From a crenarchaeote SCGC AAA261-N23 (GTDB lineage: Archaea > Thermoproteota > Thermoprotei > Gearchaeales > Gearchaeaceae): 20,720 nt of DNA. A program made the position numbers and the translations under genes. The stretch is from NCBI GenBank assembly GCA_000375685.1, contig AQVQ01000018.1:1-20720 (forward strand), written 5' to 3'. Below the pieces are notes generated by a model. It was not told the DNA's origin, searched no databases, and saw only the letters and a program-made list of their open reading frames with translations. Position 1 is the stretch's first letter, and each line of letters begins with the position of its first letter. Shown here piece by piece: positions 1 through 7,508 of the stretch.

Positions 1-80
1 CCCAATTTACCAGAAGGTATTGGTAAATCCAACGAGCCAACGATTTTAAAAGCCTCTAAATCATAAAAGCAATTTTCCAT
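1..80 (-). CDS. Possible partial ORF at the left edge (unidentified)
   Basis: Reading the minus strand from an ATG at 80-78, an open frame of 26 complete codons runs off the window edge, beginning M-E-N-C-F-Y-D-L-E-A-F-K. Its first codons lie in sequence that is antisense acyl-CoA dehydrogenase in the right arm (62-95), and the rest lies in DNA with no counterpart here. I recognise no family. It may be the N-terminus of a neighbouring gene or simply the chance opening created where the left arm meets foreign flank. It is too short to judge. Confidence 0.2.
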   Translation of the reverse strand, partial: MENCFYDLEAFKIVGSLDLPIPSGKL

Positions 81-1115
81 TATTTTCGCAAGTATTCCTG
101 CTTGTGTGCTGTAGAATATGGTGGAGCAGGACTAAGTGCTATGCAAATTGTATTGGTTGTTGAAACGATTTCGAGATTATGTGGATATTCAGCAGGAAAT
201 CTTTATAATTTAGGGCCATGCTTTGGTTCAGAAGCTTTGATAAAATACGGAACAAAAAAGCAGAAAGAGGAATTTTTACCTAAATTGGCTAAAGGGATGA
301 TAGTTTCAATAGGATTAACGGAACCTGTAGCAGGTATTGATACTCCTGCAATAAAAACATTTGCAGTAAAAGAAGGAGATGAATGGATAATAAACGGAAG
401 TAAAATGTGGATTACTGGTTTTCATATGGCTGACTACATGCTAACCGTTACAAGAACAACTCCAATAGAAAAAGTGCAGAAGAGGCATCAGGGAATCACT
501 TTGTTTTTAATTCCAACAAAGGCTAAAGGAATTAGAACTAAAAAGATAAAGAAGCTAAGTATGCGATGTTTAAGCTCATTTGAAATCTTCCTAGATAATG
601 TTGTGGTACCCGATGAATATAGAATAGGGAATGTTGGAGAAGGCTTTTATATGTTATTAGATTTGTTGAACTTAGAAAGGATAATAACTGCAGCCATGGA
701 AGTGGGGACAGGTTATCAAGCATTAGAAAGGGCTGTAAAATATGCGAAAGAGAGGATATCCTTCGGTAGACCAATAGGCAGTAATCAGGCTATCCAATTT
801 GCTTTAGCTGAAGCAAAAATTGAATTAGATGCTGCAAGACTTATGGTATACAGAGCTGCAAAAGTTTACGACGAAAGCAAAGATTCTAGAAAAATAGGCG
901 AAGCATCTAATTCTGCATTATATTTCGCTGCTAAAGCAGGACATAAAGCTACTGATATAGCCATACAGGTTCATGGAGGATTAGGATTTAGTGAAGAAAT
1001 GACAGTTGAAAGGTTATGGAGGGATAGTAGGTTAGGAATGGTAGCACCTGTGACTCGGGAAATGATACTTCATTATATTGGAACGCATGTATTAGAGCTG
1101 CCTCGTTCCTTTTAG
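62..1115 (+). pseudogene. Acyl-CoA dehydrogenase, 5'-truncated left copy
   Basis: Flavoprotein dehydrogenase family that introduces the alpha-beta double bond into acyl-CoA thioesters and passes electrons to ETF. Visible family marks are the VEYGGAG segment, the LTEP-G-D flavin/substrate region, NGSKMWITG, the R-ISFGRPIGSNQAIQ helix and the C-terminal QVHGGLGFSEE plus VERLWRDSRLG. The sequence is identical to the right copy from base 109 on. Upstream, the frame meets a TAA at 57-59, and a patch at 96-108 changes the residues that read GWAGINVP in the right copy to SCLCA. The longest start left is TTG at 102 (337 codons), against 353 visible and still open codons on the right, in a family of about 380-400 residues. 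The missing N-terminus normally packs against the active-site domains, so this copy is probably non-functional. The stop lies 3 nt before the E2 start. The usual MCAD-type catalytic Glu position is Pro; an LER Glu at 675-677 sits at the IVD/LCAD position. Confidence 0.75.
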
Positions 1116-1118
1116 TTT

Positions 1119-2267
1119 ATGGCAACTATTATTAGACTTCCTAAGTTAGGTCTTACAATGGAAGAAGCCACCATTCTAAACTGGTTAAAAAATACTGGTG
1201 AAGTGGTGAAAGAAGGCGAAAATATACTACTCATTGAAACTGAGAAAGCGATAGTCGAAATTCAATCACCTGTTAACGGATATTTGCTAAGAAAAATGGC
1301 AAAAGAAGGAGATAGGGTTAAAGTTGGAGAACCTCTGGCTGTAGTAGGAGAAAAGAGTGAACTCGGCGAAGAACAAACAATTACATCTTATAGTAAAATT
1401 GAAGAAAAAGAAGAAAAAATTGAGCAAAGAACAACTCCTATTCAACAGACCGTGTCAAGCTTTAAGATAAGAGCGACACCAAAGGCTAGGAAATTAGCAA
1501 TTGAAAAAGGAATAAATCTTGCAGAAGTAAAAGGAACAGGTCCTGATGGAATAATAACTGAAGAAGATGTTTTAAGACATATAAGATCAAAAGAAGCAGC
1601 AACTGTTGATTTCAGAGAAGTGATAAGAAAAAGAATGGGAAAAAGGATGTTCGAAAGTTGGCAGAAAATACCCCATGTTCACTATATAACAGAAATAAAT
1701 GCCGAAAAATTAGTTGAATTTAAAAAAAGATTAGAAAAAGAAAATATCGATATTACCTATACTGATATAATAATTAAGGCCACCGCTATAGCACTAAAAG
1801 AATACTCTATGTTTAATTCTCATCTAATAAATGATGAATTAAAAATTTTGAGCGATATAAATATAGGTTTAGCAATAGGAACTGATTATGGTTTAGTTGT
1901 ACCAGTTATCAAAAATGCTGACAAAAAGAGTATATATGAAATAAGTAAAAAAAGAAACGAACTTATTATAAAAGCTAAAGAGAAAACGTTAACACTTGAA
2001 GATTTATCAGATGCATCCTTTACTATATCTAATCTTGGAATGTATAATATCCAAGAATTCATGCCTATCATAAATTATCCTCAAACAGCAATATTGGGTG
2101 TAGGGTCGATTTATTATAGACTTACAATGACAGAAAACTCGATTGTCAACTTGCCTTATTTAAAGCTAGTACTAGGGTGGGATCATAGAGCATTTGATGG
2201 AGTAACACCGGCAAAATTCCTTAATAAAATTAAAGAGATCTTAGAAAATCCTGATTCTTTAATTTAA
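1119..2267 (+). CDS. Lipoyl-dependent 2-oxoacid dehydrogenase E2 acyltransferase (left copy)
   Basis: E2 core of a 2-oxoacid dehydrogenase-type complex, moving an acyl group from the swinging lipoyl arm to CoA in the cytoplasm. Domains in order: a lipoyl domain (about residues 2-78) with the lipoylated Lys43 in ETEKA; a charged Glu/Lys/Thr-rich linker (about 80-112); a peripheral subunit-binding domain (about 117-155; ATPKARKLA and GTGPDGIITEEDV); and a catalytic domain (about 165-382) with the conserved His356 and Asp360 in DHRAFDG. At 382 residues it is a typical single-lipoyl archaeal or Gram-positive E2. The ATG lies 3 nt after the acyl-CoA dehydrogenase stop, so the two genes form a co-transcribed pair. 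No E1 alpha/beta or E3 gene is in the window. Whether it serves branched-chain, acetoin or other 2-oxoacids cannot be told from sequence. Confidence 0.9.
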   Translation: MATIIRLPKLGLTMEEATILNWLKNTGEVVKEGENILLIETEKAIVEIQSPVNGYLLRKMAKEGDRVKVGEPLAVVGEKSELGEEQTITSYSKIEEKEEKIEQRTTPIQQTVSSFKIRATPKARKLAIEKGINLAEVKGTGPDGIITEEDVLRHIRSKEAATVDFREVIRKRMGKRMFESWQKIPHVHYITEINAEKLVEFKKRLEKENIDITYTDIIIKATAIALKEYSMFNSHLINDELKILSDINIGLAIGTDYGLVVPVIKNADKKSIYEISKKRNELIIKAKEKTLTLEDLSDASFTISNLGMYNIQEFMPIINYPQTAILGVGSIYYRLTMTENSIVNLPYLKLVLGWDHRAFDGVTPAKFLNKIKEILENPDSLI

Positions 2268-2670
2268 TTAAACTAAAGAATTGATACATTTTTCGCATTA
2301 TTCATACGTAACATTAAATTTCTTATAAAATTTTTCTTGATATTCTCATGTTCTTCTTTAATTTGTTTTTAAAGATAATAATTATCATGTTTTTCAATAT
2401 ACGACCATATTCATTATGCTAAAGATTATGCATTAAAAATATAACAATTGAAAAATCTGATATAGATATGTTTTCTATCTGTATAACAAAGAAGAATAAA
2501 AGAAATAACTGCCAGATACTTAACATTTCTTAGTTATATAAAAGCAAATACACAATGGACTTCCATATACTTCGACGAATATTTACATTTTTCAATTACT
2601 AATCGTAAAAGCTGATCGAATTTGATTAAATCACTTGCAAATTTTTAACTTTGGCTACATATTTAAAGTT
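2268..2670. other. Long AT-rich intergenic region, promoter of LLM gene 1 (left)
   Basis: About 400 nt without a convincing gene. It separates the acd-E2 pair from the LLM-HpaB genes. It holds a 13-nt perfect dyad at 2374-2386 and a looser pair AGATA/TATCT at 2464-2480. A weak TATA-like run, AATTTTTAAC at about 2640-2649, lies 26 nt before the ATG at 2671. I see no tRNA or other structured RNA in it. Confidence 0.5.
2374..2386. promoter_or_regulatory. Short dyad GATAATAATTATC, possible operator
   Basis: GATAATAATTATC is symmetric around its central A (six paired bases each side). It lies in the only long gap between the acd-E2 pair and LLM gene 1. It could bind a small dimeric regulator, but in such AT-rich DNA a dyad of this length can arise by chance. 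The same element is mirrored at 18387-18399. Confidence 0.2.
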
Positions 2671-3696
2671 ATGGAAAATAAAGAAGTCAAGTTTGGACTT
2701 GCTCCAAACTTGTATCCTGCTGAAATAATTTTTAAAGTGGCTGAAATATGCGAAAATAACGATTTGGACGGAATATGGTTATCAGATCATGTAGTAGCGG
2801 TAGGTGTAAAAAGGTTTCATGCTTTAGATGCATGGAGTATGTTAGCAGCACTTGCTGTTAAAACTAAGAACATAAAATTAGGAACAGCAGTATCTGATAC
2901 GCATAGAAGACATCCAGAAACACTCGCTCAAATTGTTGCAACTGTAGATATATTGTCAGGAGGAAGAACAATACTTGGAGTAGGTCCAGGTGAATCGATG
3001 AATCTTGATCCATTCGGAATAAATTGGGATAAACCAATAGCGAGAATGAAAGAGGCTATAATGTTGATTAAAAAACTTTGGACTCAAGAAAGTGTAAGTT
3101 ACAAAGGAGAGTTTTATACATTTAATCATGCAATTCTCGATTTGAAACCTGTTCAAAAGCCCCATCCTCCGATATGGATAGGTGCAAATTCTATCACGTC
3201 ATTAAAGGTAACTGCAGAATTAGGAGAAGGCTGGATTCCTTTACCAAACGGTCCAGAAAATTATAGCAAAAATCTTAATTTCCTTAGAGAACATGCAAAA
3301 AGTTTAGGTCGAGATTCTGATAAAATTGTACCAAGCATATTCATGTACATATGTGTAGCTGAAAAAGATCAAGATGTTAAAAGAATGTATGAATTATCAG
3401 TGAAATTTTATTCGTTAATACTTAAGAGACCAGAATTCAATTTTTTTGGAAGGATTCCTTTTTCAAGAGAAGTTGCTATGAAAGCTTTTCAGGAAGCACT
3501 AAAACTGGAAGTACCTTTTGAGAAATTAAAAGAAGAACTTCCATTCCCCATTGGTACTCCTGAAGAGTGCGCTGAAAAACTTCGCGAATATATAAGAGCA
3601 GGAGTAAAATACTTTATCTTAGTTCCTTTAACAAGACCTGAAGATTGCGTATATGCTTCAGAACTTTGTGCTAAAAAAGTAATTCCTAATTTATAA
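2671..3696 (+). CDS. Luciferase-like (LLM) flavin/F420 oxidoreductase 1 (left copy)
   Basis: A TIM-barrel oxidoreductase of the luciferase-like/methylene-tetrahydromethanopterin-reductase superfamily, cytoplasmic, using FMN or F420. Visible marks are KFGLAPN at the first strand, GIWLSDH (residues 34-40), KLGTAVSDTHRRHPETLAQ (69-87), SGGRTILGVGPGESMN (96-111), then YKGEFYTF and KPHPPIWIGA. The THRRHP and GVGPGE blocks resemble the F420-dependent branch more than true luciferase. I chose the ATG at 2671 (341 residues). An upstream TTG at 2635 would add 12 residues outside the family pattern, and the weak TATA-like run at 2640-2649 would put transcription start near 2671. The substrate is unknown. 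The neighbouring HpaB gene points to oxidative catabolism. Confidence 0.85.
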   Translation: MENKEVKFGLAPNLYPAEIIFKVAEICENNDLDGIWLSDHVVAVGVKRFHALDAWSMLAALAVKTKNIKLGTAVSDTHRRHPETLAQIVATVDILSGGRTILGVGPGESMNLDPFGINWDKPIARMKEAIMLIKKLWTQESVSYKGEFYTFNHAILDLKPVQKPHPPIWIGANSITSLKVTAELGEGWIPLPNGPENYSKNLNFLREHAKSLGRDSDKIVPSIFMYICVAEKDQDVKRMYELSVKFYSLILKRPEFNFFGRIPFSREVAMKAFQEALKLEVPFEKLKEELPFPIGTPEECAEKLREYIRAGVKYFILVPLTRPEDCVYASELCAKKVIPNL

Positions 3697-3917
3697 TCGC
3701 TAAATATACACAGAAATTGCATATTGTTTGATTGCGTTAAAGTAATATAATCTATTTAATTGAATTTTTAATATTTTAGAACTTTTCTAATTAATTTTAT
3801 ATTTTAAAAATTGCTTATATAATTAATCTAATATATTTTTAACATATAAAGTTCTTATTAATTTAGAGATATCTGATATTAGTTAATCTTAAATATTTTT
3901 TCTGTTAAATAAAGTTG
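3697..3917. other. AT-rich intergenic region upstream of the HpaB gene (left)
   Basis: 221 nt of strongly AT-rich DNA with no open frame of note. Apart from the TATA-like box at its right end, I see no repeat or structured element in it. Confidence 0.5.
3888..3897 (+). promoter_or_regulatory. TATA-like box of the HpaB gene (left)
   Basis: CTTAAATATT is centred about 25 nt before the ATG at 3918, the expected distance for an archaeal TATA box when transcription begins at the start codon. No Shine-Dalgarno sequence precedes the ATG, which fits a leaderless mRNA. Confidence 0.5.
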
Positions 3918-5318
3918 ATGAGGACAAAAGAGGATTTTCTTAAATCGATAAGTGATGGAAGAAAAGTATACTATAGAGGAAGGATTATTGATAATATTGC
4001 TTTACATCCTACTTTGAAAATTGCTGCCATGCATGCAGCAAAATTGTATGAATATTCTAACAGAACTTACGAAGATCCACAGTTTGGAAAAATTAGCAGA
4101 TTTTTTAAAATTCCTGTTTCTTCTCAAGATTTATTAGAAAGATATAAGCTCATTTATGATCTAACTATGTATTGCAATGGAATTTTTAACATTTCACAAG
4201 CTGTGGGAAGCGATGCTTTATTTGCTCTTCTTATAACCACAAAGACTGTGGATAAAAAATTTGGTACAAATTATTATGAAAGAACTAAAAAATATTTTGA
4301 AAAAATTGTGAAAGAAGATTTAACGATTGCTTTAGCTCAAACAGATGTAAAGGGTGATAGAAGTAAGAGACCTTTTGAACAAGTTGACCCAGATATGTAT
4401 CTTAGGGTAGTGGCTACAAAAAGTGATGGGATCATAGTTAGGGGAGCGAAGGCTCATACCACACAATCAGCAGTTTCTGATGAGATAATTGTAATACCTA
4501 CAAGAACTATGAAAGATAATGATAGAGATTACGCAATTTCGTTTGCTTTACCTGTTAATACGTCTGGCTTAAAACTATATATCAGGCCTATAGATGAAGT
4601 TGAAGGAAATACAAGTGCAGTAATAAGCAAGAAAGATTATGAATTTGAAACATTAACAATCTTTGAAGATGTATTTGTTCCTTGGGATAGAGTGTTTTTA
4701 TTCAAAGAATATGAATATGCAGGATTTTTGGCAAACTTATTTGCAACCTATCATAGATTCACCGCTTTATCTTACAGATCTGCTATGATGAACTTAATCA
4801 TAGGTTCCTCAATACTTGTAGCTCGTTCGAATGGAATTGAAAATGAAAAACATGTAAGGGATAATATAATTGATATGATTACATATAAAGAAATATTGAG
4901 AAGCTGCGCTATTGCTGCCGCAATTAATCCAATATACATTGAGGGTCTCGCAATTCCTAATCCAATAATAGTTAATGTAGGAAAATTGTTTGCTAATATG
5001 AATTTTCATAATATGATAAAAAATTTAATAGACATTGCTGGAGGGATTATTTCAACATTACCTTCTCGAGAGGATTTTGAAAGTGAGGAGGGAAAAAACT
5101 TAATTAAGTATTTAAGGGGAGCTGTAGAAGGAGAAGAAAGGGTAAAAGCCATAAGGCTGGCAAAGGAAATTTCTTGTAGTCCTTTAACAGGTTACCTTAT
5201 GACTTTGATGTTACACGCTGAAGGTTCGATGGAAGCAAGCAAAATTGAATTATATAGAAGTTATGATTATTCAGAGGCTGAAAATTTGATTAAGAATATA
5301 TTAAATGATCCACAATAA
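3918..5318 (+). CDS. 4-hydroxyphenylacetate 3-monooxygenase (HpaB)-like flavin hydroxylase (left copy)
   Basis: Member of the HpaB/4-hydroxybutyryl-CoA dehydratase family, which shares the acyl-CoA dehydrogenase fold. The 466 residues show the usual blocks: RTKEDFLKSISDGR and RGRIID at the N-terminus, LAQTDVKGDRS (139-149), DPDMYLRVV, RGAKAHTT (175-182), EDVFVPWDRVFL, TYHRF (277-281), and AIPNPIIVNVGKLFANMNFH with IAGGI. The dehydratase branch needs two paired cysteines and an H-x6-C for its [4Fe-4S] cluster. Here Cys86 has Phe four residues on, and His279 has Tyr seven residues on, so a FADH2-dependent hydroxylase is favoured. Such enzymes need a flavin reductase (HpaC), and none is in the window. 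ATG 3918 is preferred over the adjacent TTG 3915 because of the TATA box. The substrate could be a phenol or another aromatic acid. Confidence 0.85.
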   Translation: MRTKEDFLKSISDGRKVYYRGRIIDNIALHPTLKIAAMHAAKLYEYSNRTYEDPQFGKISRFFKIPVSSQDLLERYKLIYDLTMYCNGIFNISQAVGSDALFALLITTKTVDKKFGTNYYERTKKYFEKIVKEDLTIALAQTDVKGDRSKRPFEQVDPDMYLRVVATKSDGIIVRGAKAHTTQSAVSDEIIVIPTRTMKDNDRDYAISFALPVNTSGLKLYIRPIDEVEGNTSAVISKKDYEFETLTIFEDVFVPWDRVFLFKEYEYAGFLANLFATYHRFTALSYRSAMMNLIIGSSILVARSNGIENEKHVRDNIIDMITYKEILRSCAIAAAINPIYIEGLAIPNPIIVNVGKLFANMNFHNMIKNLIDIAGGIISTLPSREDFESEEGKNLIKYLRGAVEGEERVKAIRLAKEISCSPLTGYLMTLMLHAEGSMEASKIELYRSYDYSEAENLIKNILNDPQ

Positions 5319-5325
5319 CAAAGTT

Positions 5326-5460
5326 TTAAAAATAAAGATATATTGAATTATTCTTTTTCTTTAATTCTAGGTTTTTGATCTTGGCTAACTTAATATTTAG
5401 CATTTTAGGTACAAACATTTCCTTGGATAAGCATAAATTGCTTTTTTCTTCATAATTCAT
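5326..5460 (-). CDS. Hypothetical 44-codon ORF (left)
   Basis: An ATG at 5460-5458 opens a Lys/Leu/Asn-rich frame beginning M-N-Y-E-E-K-S-N and ending S-I-Y-L-Y-F, convergent with the HpaB gene and 7 nt from its stop. I know no family that matches. It could be a small protein, a transposase remnant or chance. The preceding hairpin is its only added feature. Confidence 0.15.
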   Translation of the reverse strand: MNYEEKSNLCLSKEMFVPKMLNIKLAKIKNLELKKKNNSIYLYF

Positions 5461-5464
5461 TTAT

Positions 5465-5489
5465 TCCTTCCTTTAATTTATCGGAAGGA
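5465..5489. other. Small hairpin (left)
   Basis: TCCTTCC (5465-5471) and GGAAGGA (5483-5489) form a perfect 7-bp stem with an 11-nt loop, a rare GC-rich patch in this gap. It stands just before the 44-codon minus-strand frame. A role as an RNA hairpin or a leftover transposon end is guesswork. Confidence 0.25.
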
Positions 5490-5669
5490 TCATATTCTTG
5501 CTTTGTAAAAAAGCTTTGATGAGTTTTACCTTGATTGTGTTTCCGTTTCCAATAATTGCTTATTCTGAAACTGAGGATGATGATTTATTATGCATTATAC
5601 TTTTTATGGATCTATTTATACCAGCTATCTTTTAGGCTATCTTAAAATATATTTAAATTACGATACTAG

Positions 5670-5803
5670 CTATTATACCTATACAATTAATAATTCGGAT
5701 AAGGACAAGCTCTATAGACAATTGCCTTCTCTTTTAATTTTTTTTTCTTCTTTTTTAAATCCTTGGCAATCAAGGTTCGATTACTCAATTTTATCACTTA
5801 TCT
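5670..5803 (-). repeat. Dispersed ~134-nt repeat, copy in left arm
   Basis: Its reverse complement resembles the loop copy at 9854-9986. The first 47 nt (read on the minus strand) differ at about 3 positions and the remainder is clearly more diverged. On that strand a GTG-started 36-codon frame (5797-5687), beginning V-I-K-L-S-N-R-T-L-I-A and ending C-P-Y-P-N-Y, fills most of the element. The loop copy breaks this frame with an early stop. A MITE-like or IS-derived relic is plausible; I see no terminal inverted repeats. Confidence 0.6.
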
Positions 5804-6011
5804 CTCATTAATTATTCATATATCAGCAATTTCTTCTATGACAATGTCTCTTACTTCCATTTAATATTTCTTGAATTCAAATTATATAGTATGCTTTAGT
5901 TCGAAAGTTTGAAAACTGATTAGCGTTTGATGTGAAATATCTTTATGATTCTTTTATAACTCTTAATCTTTTATTTAAAATATTCTTTTATATACAAAAA
6001 TTAAAGAAAAA

Positions 6012-6020
6012 TTTTATATA
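6012..6020 (+). promoter_or_regulatory. TATA-like box of the M24 gene (left)
   Basis: TTTTATATA is centred about 32 nt before the ATG at 6049, so transcription should start a few bases before that ATG. It lies inside the longer frame from GTG 5932, which argues against that earlier start. Confidence 0.45.
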
Positions 6021-6048
6021 TTCAAAAAATGATTGGTATTTGTCAAAA

Positions 6049-7389
6049 ATGTCTTCGAAGAATTATGTAGGAGGATTTGGAAACTATAGGAGTTCTTATA
6101 AAGATGAAATTGACTATGCAAGTGGATATGGTCTACAAGCTGTAGATTTCGAAGAAAGAATCAATATGGATAGGTTGAGAAAGGGAAGGTTAGAAAGAGC
6201 AAGACAGAAGCTATTTAAGGAAAAGGGGTTGGGTGCTTTCTTATCATTAGATGAAAAGAATTTAACATACATAACTAGCACTTATAGGCCATTTTGGACG
6301 ATGCCTTCATCAGGCTTAAGGTATGCGTTATTAGTCTCAACAAGCGAACCTCCCATTCTATATGAGCAAGGAGACATAGGTTACCATATTAAAAGGATGG
6401 CTCCTTGGATTCCAGAGGCGAACATAAAATATGCAATTACAGGTGCAAGTTGGATAGGTGTTTCAATGGGTAAAGAAGCAAACGAAGCTCAACGTAAAAA
6501 AATGGTTAAGCAAATAAAGGAGGATCTAAAGGTACATAAAGTAGATAAAGAACCATTAGGAATAGATTTCTATGATGAAGCTTTGGTAAATGCGTTAAAA
6601 GCTGAAGGAATTCAGGTGGAGTATTCAAAGGCGGCTGAAGCGATGATAAGCGCGAGAATGATTAAGACAAAAGAGGAAATAGCATGTTTGAAGATAGCTG
6701 CTATGGTAGGAGACGCAATATTTGCTGCTATATCCAAGGTAATTAGAGCTGGAATATCAGAAAACGAGATATTAGCAACAGCTTTTTATACTGCTTATAA
6801 ATTAGGTGCAGAAGTATGGAATGGAATGTTTGTTACCTCAGGTCCTTACACTTGGCCAAACTTGAGAGCTACCACAGGAAGATTAATAAGGCCCGGTGAT
6901 GTAGTTTATTTCGATACTTATAATATGGCGTATTTAGGTTATAGAACATGCTATTATAGAACATTCTTTGTTGGGAGGGCCCCAAAGTCAATAAAGGATG
7001 CATATCAAAGGGCTTATGATTGGCTTTATGATGGTATAAAAGTTATTAGACCTGGAATAACAACTAAAGATATAGCTGAAAAATGGCCACCTGGACCAGA
7101 AATTTGGGGTTGGTACGGAGTCACAAACGAAGATATGACTGCTGGAAATAACTGGGCTCACGGAATAGGGTTATCGCTTTATGAACCGCCTGTAGCCTGG
7201 AGAGCTGTTTCGCTTGATTATCCGGTTAGAATAGAACCTGGTATGACCTTTGCAATAGAGACTCAAGAGGGAGACAAAGAAACTAGACAAGGTGTAAGGC
7301 TTGAGGAGATGTTGGTGGTCACTGAAGGAGGCGTAGAGATAATAACTAAATGGCCTATTGAAGAGATAACGGAAGTTCCTTTAGGATGA
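6049..7389 (+). CDS. M24 (Xaa-Pro peptidase/creatinase fold) protein with an altered metal site (left copy)
   Basis: 446 residues with the two-domain layout of prolidase/aminopeptidase P/creatinase: an N-terminal creatinase-like domain (about 40-195) and a C-terminal pita-bread domain (about 205-440). The pita-bread ligands can be traced. Asp289 (VVYFD) is present. The second Asp of the usual GY-x2-D-x-TRT block is Cys301 (GYRTCYYRT). His371 (AHGIG), Glu404 (FAIET) and Glu419 (RLEEM) are kept. With one of five dinuclear-metal ligands replaced, a classical Xaa-Pro peptidase is doubtful. A mononuclear enzyme or a creatinase- or DddP-like lyase/hydrolase is as likely. I start at ATG 6049. The frame is open back to GTG 5932, but those 39 residues are a Phe/Tyr/Leu/Lys-rich stretch unlike the family, and the TATA-like box lies within them. 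Confidence 0.85.
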   Translation: MSSKNYVGGFGNYRSSYKDEIDYASGYGLQAVDFEERINMDRLRKGRLERARQKLFKEKGLGAFLSLDEKNLTYITSTYRPFWTMPSSGLRYALLVSTSEPPILYEQGDIGYHIKRMAPWIPEANIKYAITGASWIGVSMGKEANEAQRKKMVKQIKEDLKVHKVDKEPLGIDFYDEALVNALKAEGIQVEYSKAAEAMISARMIKTKEEIACLKIAAMVGDAIFAAISKVIRAGISENEILATAFYTAYKLGAEVWNGMFVTSGPYTWPNLRATTGRLIRPGDVVYFDTYNMAYLGYRTCYYRTFFVGRAPKSIKDAYQRAYDWLYDGIKVIRPGITTKDIAEKWPPGPEIWGWYGVTNEDMTAGNNWAHGIGLSLYEPPVAWRAVSLDYPVRIEPGMTFAIETQEGDKETRQGVRLEEMLVVTEGGVEIITKWPIEEITEVPLG

Positions 7390-7508
7390 GTTATAAAAGA
7401 GTCCTTGATCTTATAAGTAAACTTCTGAAACAAAAGGTTGTATTTCTTTTCTGCAAAGAAGAATATTTTAGAATTTTTCTAATAGCTAAAAATAATATTA
7501 TTCAATAA

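Larger units (their letters stand above)
5319..6048. other. Long gap between HpaB and M24 genes, with repeat and small ORFs (left)
   Basis: About 730 nt without a confident gene. It contains, on the minus strand, a 44-codon and a 36-codon open frame (5460-5326 and 5797-5687). It also has a 7-bp stem hairpin at 5465-5489, one copy of the 134-nt dispersed repeat (5670-5803) and the M24 promoter near its right end. A 73-codon Tyr/Leu-rich plus-strand frame at 5590-5811 is antisense to the repeat and unlikely to be real. The AT-rich remainder looks like decayed, possibly mobile, DNA. Confidence 0.5.

Noticed and set aside
2464..2480. AGATA/TATCT inverted pair as an operator
   Set aside because: Only five paired bases in AT-rich DNA, which is too weak to separate from chance.
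3918..5318. 4-hydroxybutyryl-CoA dehydratase, a hallmark of Sulfolobales CO2 fixation
   Set aside because: The paired cysteines and the His-x6-Cys that bind its iron-sulfur cluster are missing, so the HpaB-like hydroxylase branch fits better.
5590..5811. 73-codon plus-strand ORF rich in Tyr, Leu and Ser (mirror 14962-15183)
   Set aside because: It is antisense to the dispersed repeat, has low-complexity composition and no recognisable family, so it is probably a chance frame.
5932..6048. N-terminal extension of the M24 protein from GTG 5932, looking like a hydrophobic segment or signal
   Set aside because: The stretch is AT-driven Phe/Tyr/Leu/Lys sequence unlike the family, and the TATA-like box at 6012-6020 lies inside it. 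ATG 6049 explains both.
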